Positions 19,252 through 31,420 are shown, counted from the stretch's first letter. The stretch: DNA of 64,000 nt from Dryocosmus kuriphilus (GCA_038277395.1 CM076190.1:241781256-241845255); one strand, 5' to 3'. The notes: generated from the sequence alone by a model not told the origin. A program made the numbers and translations.

Positions 19252-19493
19252 GCTAACCAAATGAAAAGTTAAATTTTCTGAAAAGAAAGGTAGAGTTGGA
19301 TCGGCAAGTTTCTCAGGAAAAACGGAGGCGGATAGAAGAAGAAAAAAAGGAAAAAAAGAGAATTCGAGAACGGCTTAGGTACCATGAAAAAAAAAAAAAA
19401 AAAGGAAACGAGTCTCAAAAATGGAGCAACTAAACCTTCAACAAAAAATAAAGTGTCTTCTTCACCTTGTAGAATAAGTGGTTCTTTGCAGAC
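19252..19493 (+). pseudogene. Decayed transposase-like gene, fragment 1 (basic N-terminal part)
   Basis: After a possible acceptor the frame is open from about 19,257 into the Gypsy-B LTR. It encodes a strongly charged stretch (RQVSQEKRRRIEEEKKEKK) and a lysine run, then a serine-rich segment. The frame ends at the insertion site: TTTGCAGAC is followed by the LTR, and beyond the element the sequence resumes as TGGAAGC in the same register. This is the N-terminal part of a gene whose other pieces lie at 31.4-32.6 and 39.4-39.9 kb. Confidence 0.5.
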
Positions 19494-21109
19494 TTATAAT
19501 GGCCCTTTTCAGGGCCACCAAATAATTCATACGAAGGAATATTTCTTAATGTGTTCTCATTCTATTTTCTATTTTATATTTACGAAGGAATAGTTTATGA
19601 GATAAGTTATACAATGTACCTACCAAGTTATTGTCACGAAGGAATAATTCTTGACAGTTCGTACGAAATTACTGTATACTCTCAAGTTCCTTAACTCTCT
19701 TCGTATCAAATGAGACAGAGGGGAGAGAGAGAGAGAGAGAGAGCATGCCATAAGTGAGATAAGGCCAACAAAGGACGGAATGGCAATCTGTCTCTCTTTT
19801 TAGAGACGAAGAGAGTACGCCCCCGCTGAGCGGAGGTACCACACCGTCATGCTAGGTGGCTGAAGAGGCGAGCTCCATTTTCTCGCAAGCAAAATGAAAG
19901 CGTACGTCTATAAGGGCGGCACGGGGGCACCGTAAGTCTCTCGGCTTATGAGCATTTGTTTGGGCCACAGTTTTACCTTTTTCTGACTCACTCTGGGGGT
20001 TGTATACAAGCTGCTTTCGTCACCCTATCTGCTTCACCAGTATGAGTGGTTAAAGTTTTGAAGGGTTACGAGAAAAGAGTCTAAATAGGAACATTCTTAC
20101 TGGCGATTGGTTCACGGCATCCCCCGTGTATCCGTGTCGACGCAAGACTGCGGAAAATCCTCGTGGTTGAACACTTCTCACACGATTTGTTGGTGGTTGG
20201 CCCACGGCGTCCCCCGTGTGTCTGCATCGATACAAGTTTTTGTAGGGTGCTTAGCAGCTTGGCTGTCTTTAAGGATTTTTGCTGCCTTATTGACTTAATT
20301 TTTCCTTCTCAAGATTCTTTGTAGGGCAAGAATAACTTCTCGGAAATCGACTTCTTCTTTACGAATCATGTAAAAACGACTACAGCGTCAAAGCCGTATT
20401 ATTGTAAGCATTGGCTGATAAACTACGACTATTTTTCTAAATAAATATTTTATCAATTTCTTTAATTTAAAACCTCAGAAATTTATATATCGAGAAGGCA
20501 AGCCTTTTGAGAGAGAGTCTTACTGGTGATTGGTCCACGGCGTCCCCCGTGTACCCGTACCGACGAAAGACTGTGGAGAAGGCGTGCCGGTGAATAATTC
20601 TCACGTGACTTGTTGGTGGCAAGCCCGTGGAGTTCCCCGTGTGCGTACATCGATATAGGCTGCTGAAGTTTACTGAACGGTTCCTTGTGTCTTGAATACT
20701 TATTTTTGTACTTCTCGACGTTAATTCCATCTTAATTTCTCTATAAATGATGTAAGACTCTAGAGAGAAATACTTTTGTTTAACTCATACAATTAGCTTT
20801 AGATAAGCTACGGTCACGCACCGATTAGTTTGATAAACATTTATAGGATTATATTTTATACCAAAATTATAATTTTCTTCCGAAAATAACGGATATTAGA
20901 GGCTTAGCGAACAAATATCTGTATTAATATTATATTGAGCCGTAGCGCACTCAAAACATTTCTCTTGTTTAGTTGTAAGTACTAAGGTAACTGATTTCAC
21001 GAGAATATACATGCTTCAAACTTATCTTTTAATTCTTTACTCTCGAGGCAAAGTCTCAGTAAATAAAAATAAATAAAGAAGGGGCACTCTCAGAAAAGCG
21101 ACACTCTAC
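19494..21109 (+). repeat. Gypsy-B 5' LTR
   Basis: It begins TTATAATGGCC. It includes an (AG)n tract (about 19,724-19,742) and two similar 150-bp modules (about 20,095-20,240 and 20,518-20,660). Each module has two short hairpins of the form CACGG...CCGTG. The LTR is followed by ATTGGCACCC, whose TGGCACCCAGCG is a primer-binding-site candidate (21,113). Confidence 0.8.
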
Positions 21110-21501
21110 AATTGGCACCCAGCGTTAATGCACGAGAGTGGAAATAAGGGAATAAAAGAATGTTTCTCTTTTTCTCTCCCTGTTATATCACGAAAAATCA
21201 AGGAAGTAAGATAACTCAGGAAATCTTATAGAGATTTTTTGCAAAACGAAAATTAAAAGCAAGAAGAACCCAAAAGGCGTTGGGTAGGTTACTGGAGAGA
21301 AAGGAATTTATTATAACCTACTTACCGGCATCAACGAGTAAAAAAAATGTTTCACAAGGAATGAAGGTTCTCGATGATTTTCTCGAAAAAAATAACAGTG
21401 AGGTATTTAAGAGGGACACATAAATAAATATATAGAACAAAAACGATAATGAGGAGAGGAAGAAGGAGACTAAGGAAAGCACCTCAGGAAGCCAAGAAAA
21501 T

Positions 21502-22600
21502 ATGGAAGCGGAAAATACTATGGATCACGCAGGGCAAGAGGGGCACTCATCCCAGGAAGAAAGGGATCAAAACTCTTCCTTGCAGCAACTTATCCAGCTT
21601 GAGCAACAAATGAAGGAAAGACTTAATGGAGATAAAATCGAGAGAGAAGCGAAAGAAAAAAAAATAAGGGAAAGTCTCTCAGAAATAGAAACCGAAATGA
21701 ATAGGTCTCTCGCCACAACCACTGACACTACAAGAATCGTGGAAGATAGAAGCAAAGAACTAGAAAACCAAATACCAATGGTAGAGCAGCGACAAGCCAG
21801 ATTAGAAGGAACGATAAATCAGCCAGAAAACCTAGCCACAAGATCAACTCTCAAAAATGAGCTACCAGCATTCAGTGGACTGGGAAACCCGATGAAATAT
21901 GTGAACTCGCTACGAAGACACTTTGAGGCAATGTTACCTTCCGATCAAGAAATTCTTTACCTATTAGAGAAATCACTGACGGGGGCACCCAGTAACTGGT
22001 GGCAGGTGGCAAAAGGTGAGATCAAAAATTTCGAAGAGTTTGAGGAAAGATTCTTGGAACGGAACTGGAATGAGCAAGCGCAACACGAAGTGTGAAAGAA
22101 ATTATAATTTGGCTGACACCAGTCAAGTAAGGGAGAATCTTGGGCGGAATATGCAATTAATTTACACGATATCGCAAGGGAACTAAAACCACAATTATTT
22201 GCACAAGAAATCACCCAAAAGTTATCCCGAAATTCTAATAATTAAACAAAATAGGCAAGTCTCGGAAGAGGGATTCTGACGGTATCAAAATTAATCGAGC
22301 TTCTTGAAAACTTCGACGGAATAGGAGCGATAAACAAGAATACATCATTAACTGAAGGAAGAGCTCAGACAGCGATAGATCACAATCAAGGAGCTCGACA
22401 GTGCCTCCCACCCAACCGCCAGTGGGGCCAAGGTGGAAACTCGCGACCAAGAATAGGCCCAACAGGTGGCACAAGTCCTAACTGGCAGACGCATAATATC
22501 CACAAATCAAATAATATACCAACGGGACCCCAAAACAATTGGCGTAGCCAACGATCATCCAGCGATCCTAGAAACATGGGGAATCAACATTCAGGGTGTA
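21502..22600 (+). pseudogene. gag: Gypsy-B gag remnant
   Basis: The frame 21,502-22,095 encodes a glutamine/glutamate-rich coiled-coil region and then a capsid-like block (ELPAFSGLGNPMKYVNSL, then NWWQVAKGEI), typical of retrotransposon Gag. It breaks at 22,095; the glutamine- and glycine-rich C-terminal part is read in other frames to about 22,600. No intact zinc knuckle is visible. Confidence 0.7.
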
Positions 22601-23145
22601 GAATTTAGAACCTGGAGATAGCATAAGGGTATCTGGAGACCTGTGAATGCCTGGGAGAGAACCCACCAAAAGAGAAAGAGTGAAGAGTTCGTTTTGTCTT
22701 TTATATGTATATATAATTTTCACTCTTAGCTTACTTAAGACTAAGCTGAAATTAAATAGACACAAGGGATGAAGAAAGTCAAAAGCATTACTAATTAAAT
22801 GTATAACTTTATTAGTAATAACGTCTACCTTATACTCTCTTAACTACGTGTGGCGATGGTAACGATACTGGGGTCGCGCACATGCGCACTTTTATTCACT
22901 TATAATCTTCGAAGCTAGAAGTTGCTACTTGATTCTAGCTAAATTTTCAGTCTCTGCGCAGATGGAATCTTAGGATACTTTCTTACTTTCTACTAACTTT
23001 CTCCATTAGAGCAACAACTCCATACCGCGGCGTATCAAGATCGCGTACAAAGACTCCTATAATTTGTCACATATCGAAATCACATAAAAAAAATCCTTCT
23101 ATCATTTTTATATATCGAGATCACATAAGAATTATTTATCACATA

Positions 23146-24410
23146 CAGTCTGTTCTACAAGAAGAAATACGCGTTTTCTCGAAAAGTTTTAGAGAAAACT
23201 TTGCTTTTCTTTTTTGGCATGAAAAACCGCTTTAAAGATTAGGGAGGACTTATATTAATAAATGGTCCAATGGCTATTATTCCCGATAATGGCCTGGTAT
23301 CTTCTGGGCACGCCCTCGACTAATTTTTCAGCATATTCTAAAAATAGAGATCGCCACACCTCTCTAATTAGTCGAGAGAGCTGCTTGAGGGTGAATACAC
23401 GCCTTCCTGCAAGTTTTCTCTTAACGACGCTCCACACATTTTCAATCGGATTGGCATCAGGAGATTGTGAAGGCCAGGCCAAGGTGACGACGCCACTTTC
23501 AGCTTTCCAGTTCTTGCAGAGGCGACTGCAATGTATGGGATCGTTGTCCTCTTGAAGGATCAAAACCATATTATTGGCTTCAAACATCTTTTCAGCAGAT
23601 CTCAGAAGACCATGCTTGTAGATTTTGACCCTTTTTTCCGCGTTCAGGTTCTCAGTGAGCAGCTCGAAACAGCCAAAACCGCGCTGTGAGAAGCATCCCC
23701 AAACATGGATCTTTACTGGGTGTTTAACAGTTCGCTGGAGGAACCGCTCACCTTTCTCTGACCAGGCACGTTTTATTGGAACCCATGCCCAAAAGGATGC
23801 TTCGTCGGAAAAAAAAATCACATTTGACCAATCGCGATCATTATTTTCCATAGCCCATGACAGCCGTTTTTGCATGTGCACTTCTGAGAGCAGGGGTTTC
23901 TGCCTCGTGCTACGATACTGCATGTTTGCCTCAGATAATCTGCGTCTTATGGTGTTTATACTAATGTCTAATCCCTTCTCCGCTAGCTTAGCCTTGGCTT
24001 CGCGCAGCCGTAGAGTGGGTTTGCGCTTGAATAGTGCGATGATCCCCTTATCCTCCTTGCTGGACGTTGCTCGCGTTTCTTCTTTTCCTGGAAGATCGTC
24101 AACAGCTTTTGTGTCCCTATACCGCTCCACCCACTTTTGCACGCAGTACTTAGACTTTTTAAGTACTTTAGCAGCAGCTGAGTATGAAAGTTTTGGTCCA
24201 TGTGAATTGCTGCACGAAAACACAGCTTCGAACCGTTTAGCGTATACTGCACTCATTGCGCAAACTTGTTCACTATACAACACTTCGAATGAGACTGAAC
24301 TGGCAGTTCCGCTCTTCCCATTGAAACGTAAAGTCAGGCCAAAAAAGAAACGAACAAAAATCTTTAAGACTTTTCGAGAAAACGCGTATTCTTTCTTGTG
24401 GTATAGACTG
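23146..24410 (-). mobile_element. Tc1-type DNA transposon, 1,265 bp
   Basis: Terminal inverted repeats of about 50 bp start CAGTCTRT and share the long block ATACGCGTTTTCTCGAAAAG at both ends. TA target duplications stand at 23,144-23,145 and 24,411-24,412. A single uninterrupted transposase is encoded on the minus strand. Structural integrity suggests recent arrival. Confidence 0.92.
23255..24256 (-). CDS. Tc1-type transposase (DD34E), intact
   Basis: The frame is open from 24,442, but the likely start is the methionine of MSAVYAKRF at 24,256, giving 333 residues, the usual length for Tc1/mariner transposases. The N-terminal half has a helix-turn-helix DNA-binding pattern (SYSAAAKVLKKSKYCVQKW) and a second paired-type motif around INTIRRRL. 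Catalytic residues are visible in FFSDEASF, LQEDNDPIHCS and SPDANPIENVW, with 34 residues between the second D and the E. It cuts and pastes the element at TA sites. No frame break is seen, so activity is possible. Confidence 0.92.
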   Translation of the reverse strand: MSAVYAKRFEAVFSCSNSHGPKLSYSAAAKVLKKSKYCVQKWVERYRDTKAVDDLPGKEETRATSSKEDKGIIALFKRKPTLRLREAKAKLAEKGLDISINTIRRRLSEANMQYRSTRQKPLLSEVHMQKRLSWAMENNDRDWSNVIFFSDEASFWAWVPIKRAWSEKGERFLQRTVKHPVKIHVWGCFSQRGFGCFELLTENLNAEKRVKIYKHGLLRSAEKMFEANNMVLILQEDNDPIHCSRLCKNWKAESGVVTLAWPSQSPDANPIENVWSVVKRKLAGRRVFTLKQLSRLIREVWRSLFLEYAEKLVEGVPRRYQAIIGNNSHWTIY

Positions 24411-25119
24411 TATCGAGAACACGTAAGAAATTCTCCTATCATTTATCATATAAAAAATTATCTGTCACATATCGAGATCATATAAGTCATCTATCGACGG
24501 TACGTTAGAAAACATAAAACCTAACTATTAGCTGAGACCCCCCAAAAACCAACGCTTGATGCAGCGGACTAATTCCGATCGACAGGTTCAATGGTTCCCA
24601 AACCAGACTCAACCCTTTATGGTTATACTTACGGATCCCTCAGAGGTCACTGCTGCCAGGAGGAAGTGGAGGTTGACCTCTTGAGCAGGAAGCTGCAGCG
24701 CCAAAAGTTGAGTTCCTTGGAAGGGACTGGACGCAGCTACCACTTCACCTTACACCTTCAACTCTTGTCTCCTCGAGAGGACCGCCGCCCATTGACTTGC
24801 TCGAGATCCTTATATCATGTCAAGGCCGTGATCGCTTGCCTGTAATTACAGCGGCGCGACATCTACATGTCACTCGGCCGCTGGGTCGCGATATGCGTGT
24901 CGACATGTAGGTAAGCTGCCTGTGTACAGGCGCTTAAGGACGAGTTGTACCATTACAAGAAGAAAACTAGATACTGCCACATCTGGCTACTCCCACCGCC
25001 TAGATGTGGCTGAACTAATGCAGATAAAGGTTTGTGTAATCCAAGGAAAGACTGTTAGGTGAAGCAAAACAAGACAACGTATTACCACGGTGACCACTAT
25101 GTTACGTAACTCAGCTGGA

Positions 25120-25498
25120 AGTTGGAGGAATTGAAACAAAATCATTGATAGACGCGGGTGCGGAAAGAACCTGCTTATCCGAAGAATTCTACCTAGAGAA
25201 TATCAAGGGTTTTGAAAAATTTCCAGCATTACCTCTAATAGGTGTGGTTGTACGTAGACCAATCGACGGCAAAACAACAAGGCTGAAGAAACAGATACTC
25301 CTCACCATACAGATACAAAAATGTGAAATACAAGCTTCTTTCGTGATTGTACCCAAAATCTCTAGGACCAGTCTAATAGGAATCGATCTTTTGGAAAAAT
25401 TTAAAACACAAATTGATCTGAAGGGTAATCTTCTCGTTTTTACCGATCTAGAAGGGAGTCCAACGCTTAAAATCCACCAAGAAGAGGAGACTGATTGA
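25120..25498 (+). pseudogene. Gypsy-B protease region
   Basis: An open stretch with LIDAGAERT (retropepsin DTG/DSG equivalent, about 25,142) and a later SLIGIDLLEKF flap/C-terminal block. It resembles retroviral-type aspartic proteases in position and motif; it ends at a stop before the RT region. Confidence 0.7.
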
Positions 25499-25522
25499 GA
25501 TTGTGAGAAAAATAAGGAGCAC

Positions 25523-26810
25523 ATGATAAGGCTGTTAAGCTGTGAAGAAAACCCGTTTACATCAGAAGGCCTTAAAAATATGTCAACATCGATAAAAATA
25601 AAAGAAGAATCAAGTAGAGAAAAGCTCGAAGAGCTTCTTATAAAACATCGAGGGTTCTTTAAAAAGAAACCTGGAAGACTAAAAAACTTCCAATATGAAT
25701 TAAGAATAAGAAAATACACGCCACTTATTAAGCGTGGTTACCCGATACCCATGGCCGATCTGGAACAAGTTCAAGTGGAGATTGAAAAAATGTTGAAAGA
25801 CAAAATATTGAAAGATTAAATAGTCCTTACGTCAACCCCATCGTAAAAAAAAGATGGCCGCATGAGGCTGTCCCTGCACACGATGAGACTGAACGAGATT
25901 TTGATAGAGAATTGGGAGGGCCCTGAAATTTCCGAAGTCCTTTTTCAAAATTGCCAAGGAACGAAGATCATGTCAAGCCTTGACACGACGCGTAGTTTCT
26001 GTCAAACCGCATTTCATCCTAACAAAAATAAGCACACCAGCTTTGGTAAGAAGGTTGGACTGGATATTGAATGGTTTAGGAGACCATATTATCACTTTCG
26101 GCGATGATATCCTCATCACTTTGGAATCCGAGAAAGAACGTATGCAGCATTTGCATAAACTGTTTGGACAAATCAGATCTGCCAACTTAACATTTAATCT
26201 GGAAAAATCTTCTTTTTTTCAAAACCAAGTCTGGTTCTTAGGGTTTATTATAACAATCGATGGAATTCGCCCGTAGCCAGAAAAAATACAAGGTATGAAC
26301 GAATTTCCCGTCCCAAGAAATTTGAAGCAACTTCGAGGATTTCTCGGGTTGACCAGGGGGGGATACCAAATGGGAATGGAAGGTGGGGCATCAAGAAAGT
26401 TTCAATAAGGTAAAAAGACTTTTTTGTAAAGATACTCTGCTTTACTGCGCAAACACAAAAAAGGAGTATTACCTAGAAACGGATGCCATTCATTATGCTC
26501 TGGGTGCTGTGCTTTATCAAATCGATGGAAGAAAGAATGAAAGAATAATTTCCATGACAAGCAGCACATTGAAGGGACCAGAATTGGGATTTTGACGGCA
26601 GAGAAGGGACTTTTTGCCATCGTCTGGTCTCTGCAGAAACTCCGAACATTTCTCCTGGAATCGAGAATCATTATACGCACCGAAAATATGGCTTTGACCT
26701 TTCTACAATCCTGCCGTTTCAATAATTCCAGACTTACTCTATGGATTCTCGCGATTCAGGATTATAACATCAAGGTAGAGCACTGACCAGGAAAAGATAA
26801 TTTTGAGGCA
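25523..26810 (+). pseudogene. Gypsy-B reverse transcriptase / RNase H remnant
   Basis: Scattered over several frames are the RT entry segment (KRGYPIPMADLEQVQ), a catalytic region altered to FGDD (about 26,100), the FLGFI.TIDGIRP and LRGFLGLT segments, and RNase H blocks (YLETDAIHYALGAVLY and TAEKGLFAIVW). The finger-to-palm region before the catalytic site is heavily scrambled. Clearly non-functional. Confidence 0.75.
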
Positions 26811-27099
26811 GATATTTTGAGTCACTCTCATCCAACTCGGCGATGGGAAAGGAAAGAAAATGGCCTGACTGTAAAATTAAATATCTTTCAGTACATTTAC
26901 ACGCAAGTGCTCAAGGAAATGTTGAAGAATTTGGAACAAGAGCAATTACGATATACAACAATTAAAGAGGTGAAAACAAAAAATTCAACATCAACAAGAG
27001 AAAAACGCAGGATATATTTTAATAAAAGACATTGTTCATTAGAAAGGCAAAACGTCGTTCAGATCATATCTCCCTAAGGTTCTTTTTCTCATCATCATC

Positions 27100-28131
27100 T
27101 CAGAATGTCACGAAGCCTAAGGTTATATTGGACCAATAAAAATATATCACATTATAAAGGAAATTTTTTTACACAAAGGCAGCAAAATCAATTCGGAATC
27201 AACTTAGAACCTGTGATTCCTATCAATGGAATAAAATCTCCACACAGGCAGTGCAAGTCTGTCAAGAGACTATCATCCCGGATCGACCCCTTTCATTAGC
27301 CTCTATCGATTTCTATGCACCACTGCCGAGATCTCGTTATGGCAACGAATATGTCCTGGCCATGGTAGATACTTTGACAAAGTACACCAAACTTTACCCG
27401 TTACGGAAAGCGACGTGCAAGGCAGCTATCGGTAAGCTGGACAATTCCATAGAAACAGTGGGAAAACCAGATCAAGTTCTAACAGACCGAGGAACTCGAC
27501 TCATTAGAAAAAAATGGACTGAGGCACTAAATGAAAGAAAAATAAAGAAAAAACTCACCTCCATTAGAAATTCACAAGCGAACATGAGGGAAAGAGTAAA
27601 TCGGGAAATGGGAAGAATTTTTCGCACATTTTTGGACTCAAATTCTCAGAGAAAGTGGTTCTCATATTTGAAAATCATCGAAGACATTATAAATGAAAGT
27701 CACCATGATACCATATAGATGACGCCATACGAAGCATTATATCGAAAGAAACGAGAGAGATTTTGTGACAACATTTTAAACAGGAAATCACAAAAATCGG
27801 CTTCCAAACCAAAGGAAAGAGAATTTCTTGTAAGAGAATGAATAAGAGCCAAAGGAGAAAAAAGGAATCAGCGTATAAATAAGGATATTGAAAACACCAT
27901 ATATGAAAAAGGTCAGTTAGTATTAATAAAAGCATGTAATGTTCCAAGTTCAATATTTGGGCGAACCGCAAAATTCCTGGCAATATGTGAGGGATCGTAT
28001 CAGGTGAGTGGAAGAACAAGCAACAACATATATAACGTTATTCGTTCAGAAAATGGAGACCTACTTGGAGGATTCCACGCTCGTTATTTGAAGAAGTACT
28101 GGCAGGAGAAGGAGGAAACTGAAAATTCTTA
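27100..28131 (+). pseudogene. Gypsy-B integrase remnant
   Basis: The core reads SLASIDFYAPLPRSRYGNEYV (first D), LTDRGTRL (second D) and a degraded third site, 27,251-27,718. The C-terminal part to 28,131 shows YEKGQLVLIK and a GSYQVSGR...LKKYW block, matching Gypsy integrase tails. Stops at 27,718 and 27,841 break it. Confidence 0.7.
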
Positions 28132-29005
28132 AGGCGTTGGTCACCACATAATCCCCTTCCAGACGCCATCTCCCCACTTCGTTAAAATATCCCAATTCCC
28201 ATGTGACCCTGCCCACTGATTATCCCGGGAGAAGATATAAAAGACCGCAAAGCCAAAAAACCCTCATTGAGAAAACTTACATGTAAAGGATGGACACCAA
28301 CATACAAACAGATTTTCTAAATAAGTGGAGCGTGATGCGTCAGACCGGAAGCGACCTGGTTACTTTCAAGTATCATCACGACCCGGCAAGGGTCATCCCA
28401 GGCCTAGAGAGATCAACTCTTCTATGTGTAACACGGGTTAATCCAACTCGACTGGGTTTGGGGTTCAAACAAAGAACTGGAAGTCGGCCAGAACAGTCGA
28501 CCGATGGATACAACTGATACGTTACCGAATCAGGGATATACAGGCGCTGCAGCTGGCACGAGCAAAATAGGATACAAAATAAATTCTCAGGAACGTAACT
28601 CAGGACCTGGGGCAAATTCCGTGGACACCAATGGAAGTAGACATCACTTCGCCTGAAGAAAACAGGGAAAATATTCAGACGACGAAACCTACAAACACAA
28701 AAGCGTCAGAAAAATATCATTTGGGGTTTCCTTGTAATGACTCGTTGAGTCTGAAGAAAGATTATGGCGTTCCGAACCTTAAGAGCTCTCCCATGAAAGC
28801 ACTTCAATAAATATCCAGAGAGCATCAAAGAACCCGAGATTGTGAAAGTAGACGCAGGCAACATCAGGGATTAGCCAGAGGGATACAGACGCTATGGCCT
28901 AAGAGTCCAGTCAGTTGGGGTACAGAGAACGTAGCAACACCTAAGAACAAAATGCAAATTCTAAAAAAAAGATATTTAAACTTTTTTTTAGAATTTAAGG
29001 GGGCA
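28132..29005 (+). other. Gypsy-B 3' internal region
   Basis: No env-like or other coding sequence is recognisable. The stretch ends in a purine tract (AATTTAAGGGGGCA) immediately before the 3' LTR. Confidence 0.5.
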
Positions 29006-29240
29006 TTATAACGGCCGTTTTTAGGGCCACCAAATAACTCATACGATGGAATATTTCTTAATGCATTCTCACTCCATTTTCTATTTTATATTTAGGCAGT
29101 AATAATTTATAAGATAAGTTTTATTATGTGCCCACCAAGTTATTGTCACGAAGGAATAATTCTCGACAGTCCATACGAAATTACTGTATACTCTAATGCT
29201 GTTTCACTTTCTTCGTATCAAATGAGACAGAGTAAGAGAG

Positions 29241-29275
<35 letters not shown>

Positions 29276-30618
29276 ATGCCATAAGTGAGATAAGGCCGAC
29301 ACAGGACGGAATGGCACGCTTTCTCTCTCTTTATAGACTGAGAGAGTACGCACCCGCAGAGTGGAGGTATCAATCGGTCATGCTAGGTGGCTGACGATGC
29401 GAGCTCCACTTTCTCGCAAGAAAAATGAAAACGTACGTCTATAAAGGCGGCACGTCCGACAGCATAAGTCTATCGGCTCTCGAGGATTTGCTCGAGACAC
29501 ACTTTTACCTTTTTCTGACTCTCTCTGGGGGTTGTCTACAGGCTGCTTTCTTCACCCTGTGCTCCGCTTAACCAGTTTGAGTTGATAAAGTTCTGAAGGG
29601 TTAAGAGAAAGAAGCCTATATAGGAAGAGTCTTACTTGTGCTTGGTCCACGTTGTCTTCCGCGGAAAAACCTCGTAGTTGAACAGTTCTCACACGATTTG
29701 TTGGTGGTTGGCCCATGGTGTCCCTCGTGTGTCCGCATCGATACAAGTCATTGGAGGGCGCTTAGCAGCTTGGCTGCTATAAGGATTTTTCTGCCTTATT
29801 GATATAACCTTTTCTTCTCAAGATTCTCTGTGGGGCAAGTATAACTTCTCGAAAATCGATTTTTTCCTTAAGAATTATGTAAAAACGTCTATAGCGGCAA
29901 AGCCTTATTATTGTAATCATTTGCCGGTAAAATACGAATCTTTTTCTAAATCAATATTTTATAAATTTCTTTCTTTTAAAACCTTAGAAATTATCTTTCG
30001 ATAAGGCAAACCTTTTGAGAGACAGTCTTACTGGTGATTGGTCAACGGCATCACCCGTGTACCCGTATCGACGTAAGACTGAGGAGAATGCGTACCGGTG
30101 AATATTTCTCACGTGACTTGTTGGTGGCCGGCCCACGGCGTCCACCATGTGTCCGCATCAATACAGGCTGCTGGAGATTTCTCAACGATTCGTTCTGTCT
30201 TGAAGATTTATTTTTGTACTTTTTGACGTTAATTCAATCCTAATTTCTCTATAAATAATGTAGGGCTCTAGAGAAAAATACTTTTGTTTAGCTCATTCAA
30301 TTAGCTTGAGATAAACGACGATCACGCACCAAATAGTTTGATAAACATTTAGAGGATTATGTTTGATACCTAAATTATAATTTCCTTACTAAAGTAACGA
30401 ATATTTAGAGGTTTAGCGAACGAATATCTATATTAATATTATGTCGAGCCATGGCGCACTCAAAACATTTCTATTGTTAGGTTATAAGTAACAATATAAC
30501 GGATTTTATGAGAACATAAATATTTCAAACTTACCTTTTGGTTCTTTACTCTCGCGACTAATTCTTAGTAAACAAAAATAAATAAAGAACGGGTACTATC
30601 AGAAAAGTGACACCTTAG
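29006..30618 (+). repeat. Gypsy-B 3' LTR
   Basis: It aligns with the 5' LTR over its whole length with many substitutions and small indels, including the (AG)n tract (about 29,230-29,275) and the paired hairpin modules (about 29,635-29,740 and 30,028-30,170). Confidence 0.85.
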
Positions 30619-30684
30619 AGACTGGAAGCAAAATTGATTCTTCCACGAGGCGTTCATTAAGAAGTAAGAGTATCCCATACAGTT

Positions 30685-31420
30685 CACTCCCTGGTGACCG
30701 CATGACCTCGTAGTAGCTGGGAGGGCTTAGGGGTCCAATCGGACGAGCGACCTAAATTAGGTGAACCAGAGGGATTCTATCGCGAGATACGGCTACTCTG
30801 CGGAACTGGGGTTTTCTTGTATGCGGGACCCTGACCAAGAAGCGATCTTTCCAGGGGGTAATGGCAAAGCCTCCTGGATGGAATATCGAGGGCGCGAGTA
30901 CTCATGCTCCCAAGCTAAGATGTGATCGCCGTGTCGAGGGCTGAATGGCACCAGGGTTACCAAATCCCTGAATGCTCCGGTTTGCCCCCTCAATTGAGAC
31001 GGGCATGGCGGCGTTTGAGGGAGGTGTCGAAACGGAGACTTAGGGATACCAGGTCGAATCCCTTAGTATTCATACCCTCTCTCTGTAAGCGTGACTCTGC
31101 AGGGAGCAGTCCTTTAAATCCCCAGCTTCTCACGTGTGGACCAATAGGGCGAACACAGAAAACAAAATAAATGAGGATCTCCCTCGGAGATCTTCATCTA
31201 ACTCATCGCGAATGGGGGACGGCCCTAATGGGGGCGGCCCCTCAACAATGAAGAACACAACACTTGTAGATAGCAGTATCTCAACTGTTGAAAATAAATG
31301 GAAAGGCACAACGGACTTAGTCTGAGCGCCAGGGGGAGGGGTTTCATTCGGCAAGAATCCGACACTTCCCGAACTGGGGTGTCTTATGCAAGATTGCCCC
31401 TCCTCCAACCACAAAAAAAA
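30685..31420 (+). mobile_element. Unclassified poly-A retroposon, 736 bp, 13-bp TSD
   Basis: The insert is flanked by ATCCCATACAGTT at 30,672-30,684 and 31,421-31,433 and ends in ACAAAAAAAA, the hallmark of LINE-mediated retroposition. Excising it rejoins the open frame of the decayed host gene. It is more GC-rich than its flanks. No reverse transcriptase is present. It may be a SINE, the shortened copy of a LINE 5' region, or a processed transcript. Confidence 0.8.

Larger units (their letters stand above)
23067..24490. repeat. 42-bp minisatellite split by Tc1 insertion
   Basis: Units of the type CACATATCGAGATCACATAA occur at about 23,069 and 23,111 and again at about 24,405-24,486 on the far side of the Tc1 element, showing it inserted within the array. 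Confidence 0.7.
22600..25100. other. Unassigned segment inside Gypsy-B around the Tc1 element
   Basis: Outside the Tc1 transposon this stretch (22,600-23,145 and 24,411-25,100) has no coding similarity I can see and separates gag from protease, which normally adjoin. It holds a 42-bp minisatellite and, near 24,975-25,015, a 9-bp perfect stem (GCCACATCT with AGATGTGGC). A degraded solo LTR of a third element is one explanation; I could not define ends. Confidence 0.4.
19494..30618 (+). mobile_element. Old Gypsy-type element (Gypsy-B), 11.1 kb with nested insertions
   Basis: Direct LTRs of about 1.6 kb (19,494-21,109 and 29,006-30,618) have diverged visibly throughout. Target duplication AGAC is seen at 19,490-19,493 and 30,619-30,622. 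Removing one AGAC and the element rejoins an open reading frame in the interrupted host sequence. Internal order is gag, protease, RT, RNase H, integrase, all with many stops. A Tc1-type transposon and an unidentified segment sit between gag and protease. No env is seen. Confidence 0.85.

Noticed and set aside
23625..24485. Long plus-strand ORF (286 codons) opposite the Tc1 transposase
   Set aside because: It is the antisense shadow of the intact transposase; it has no recognisable domain, whereas the minus frame has all catalytic motifs.
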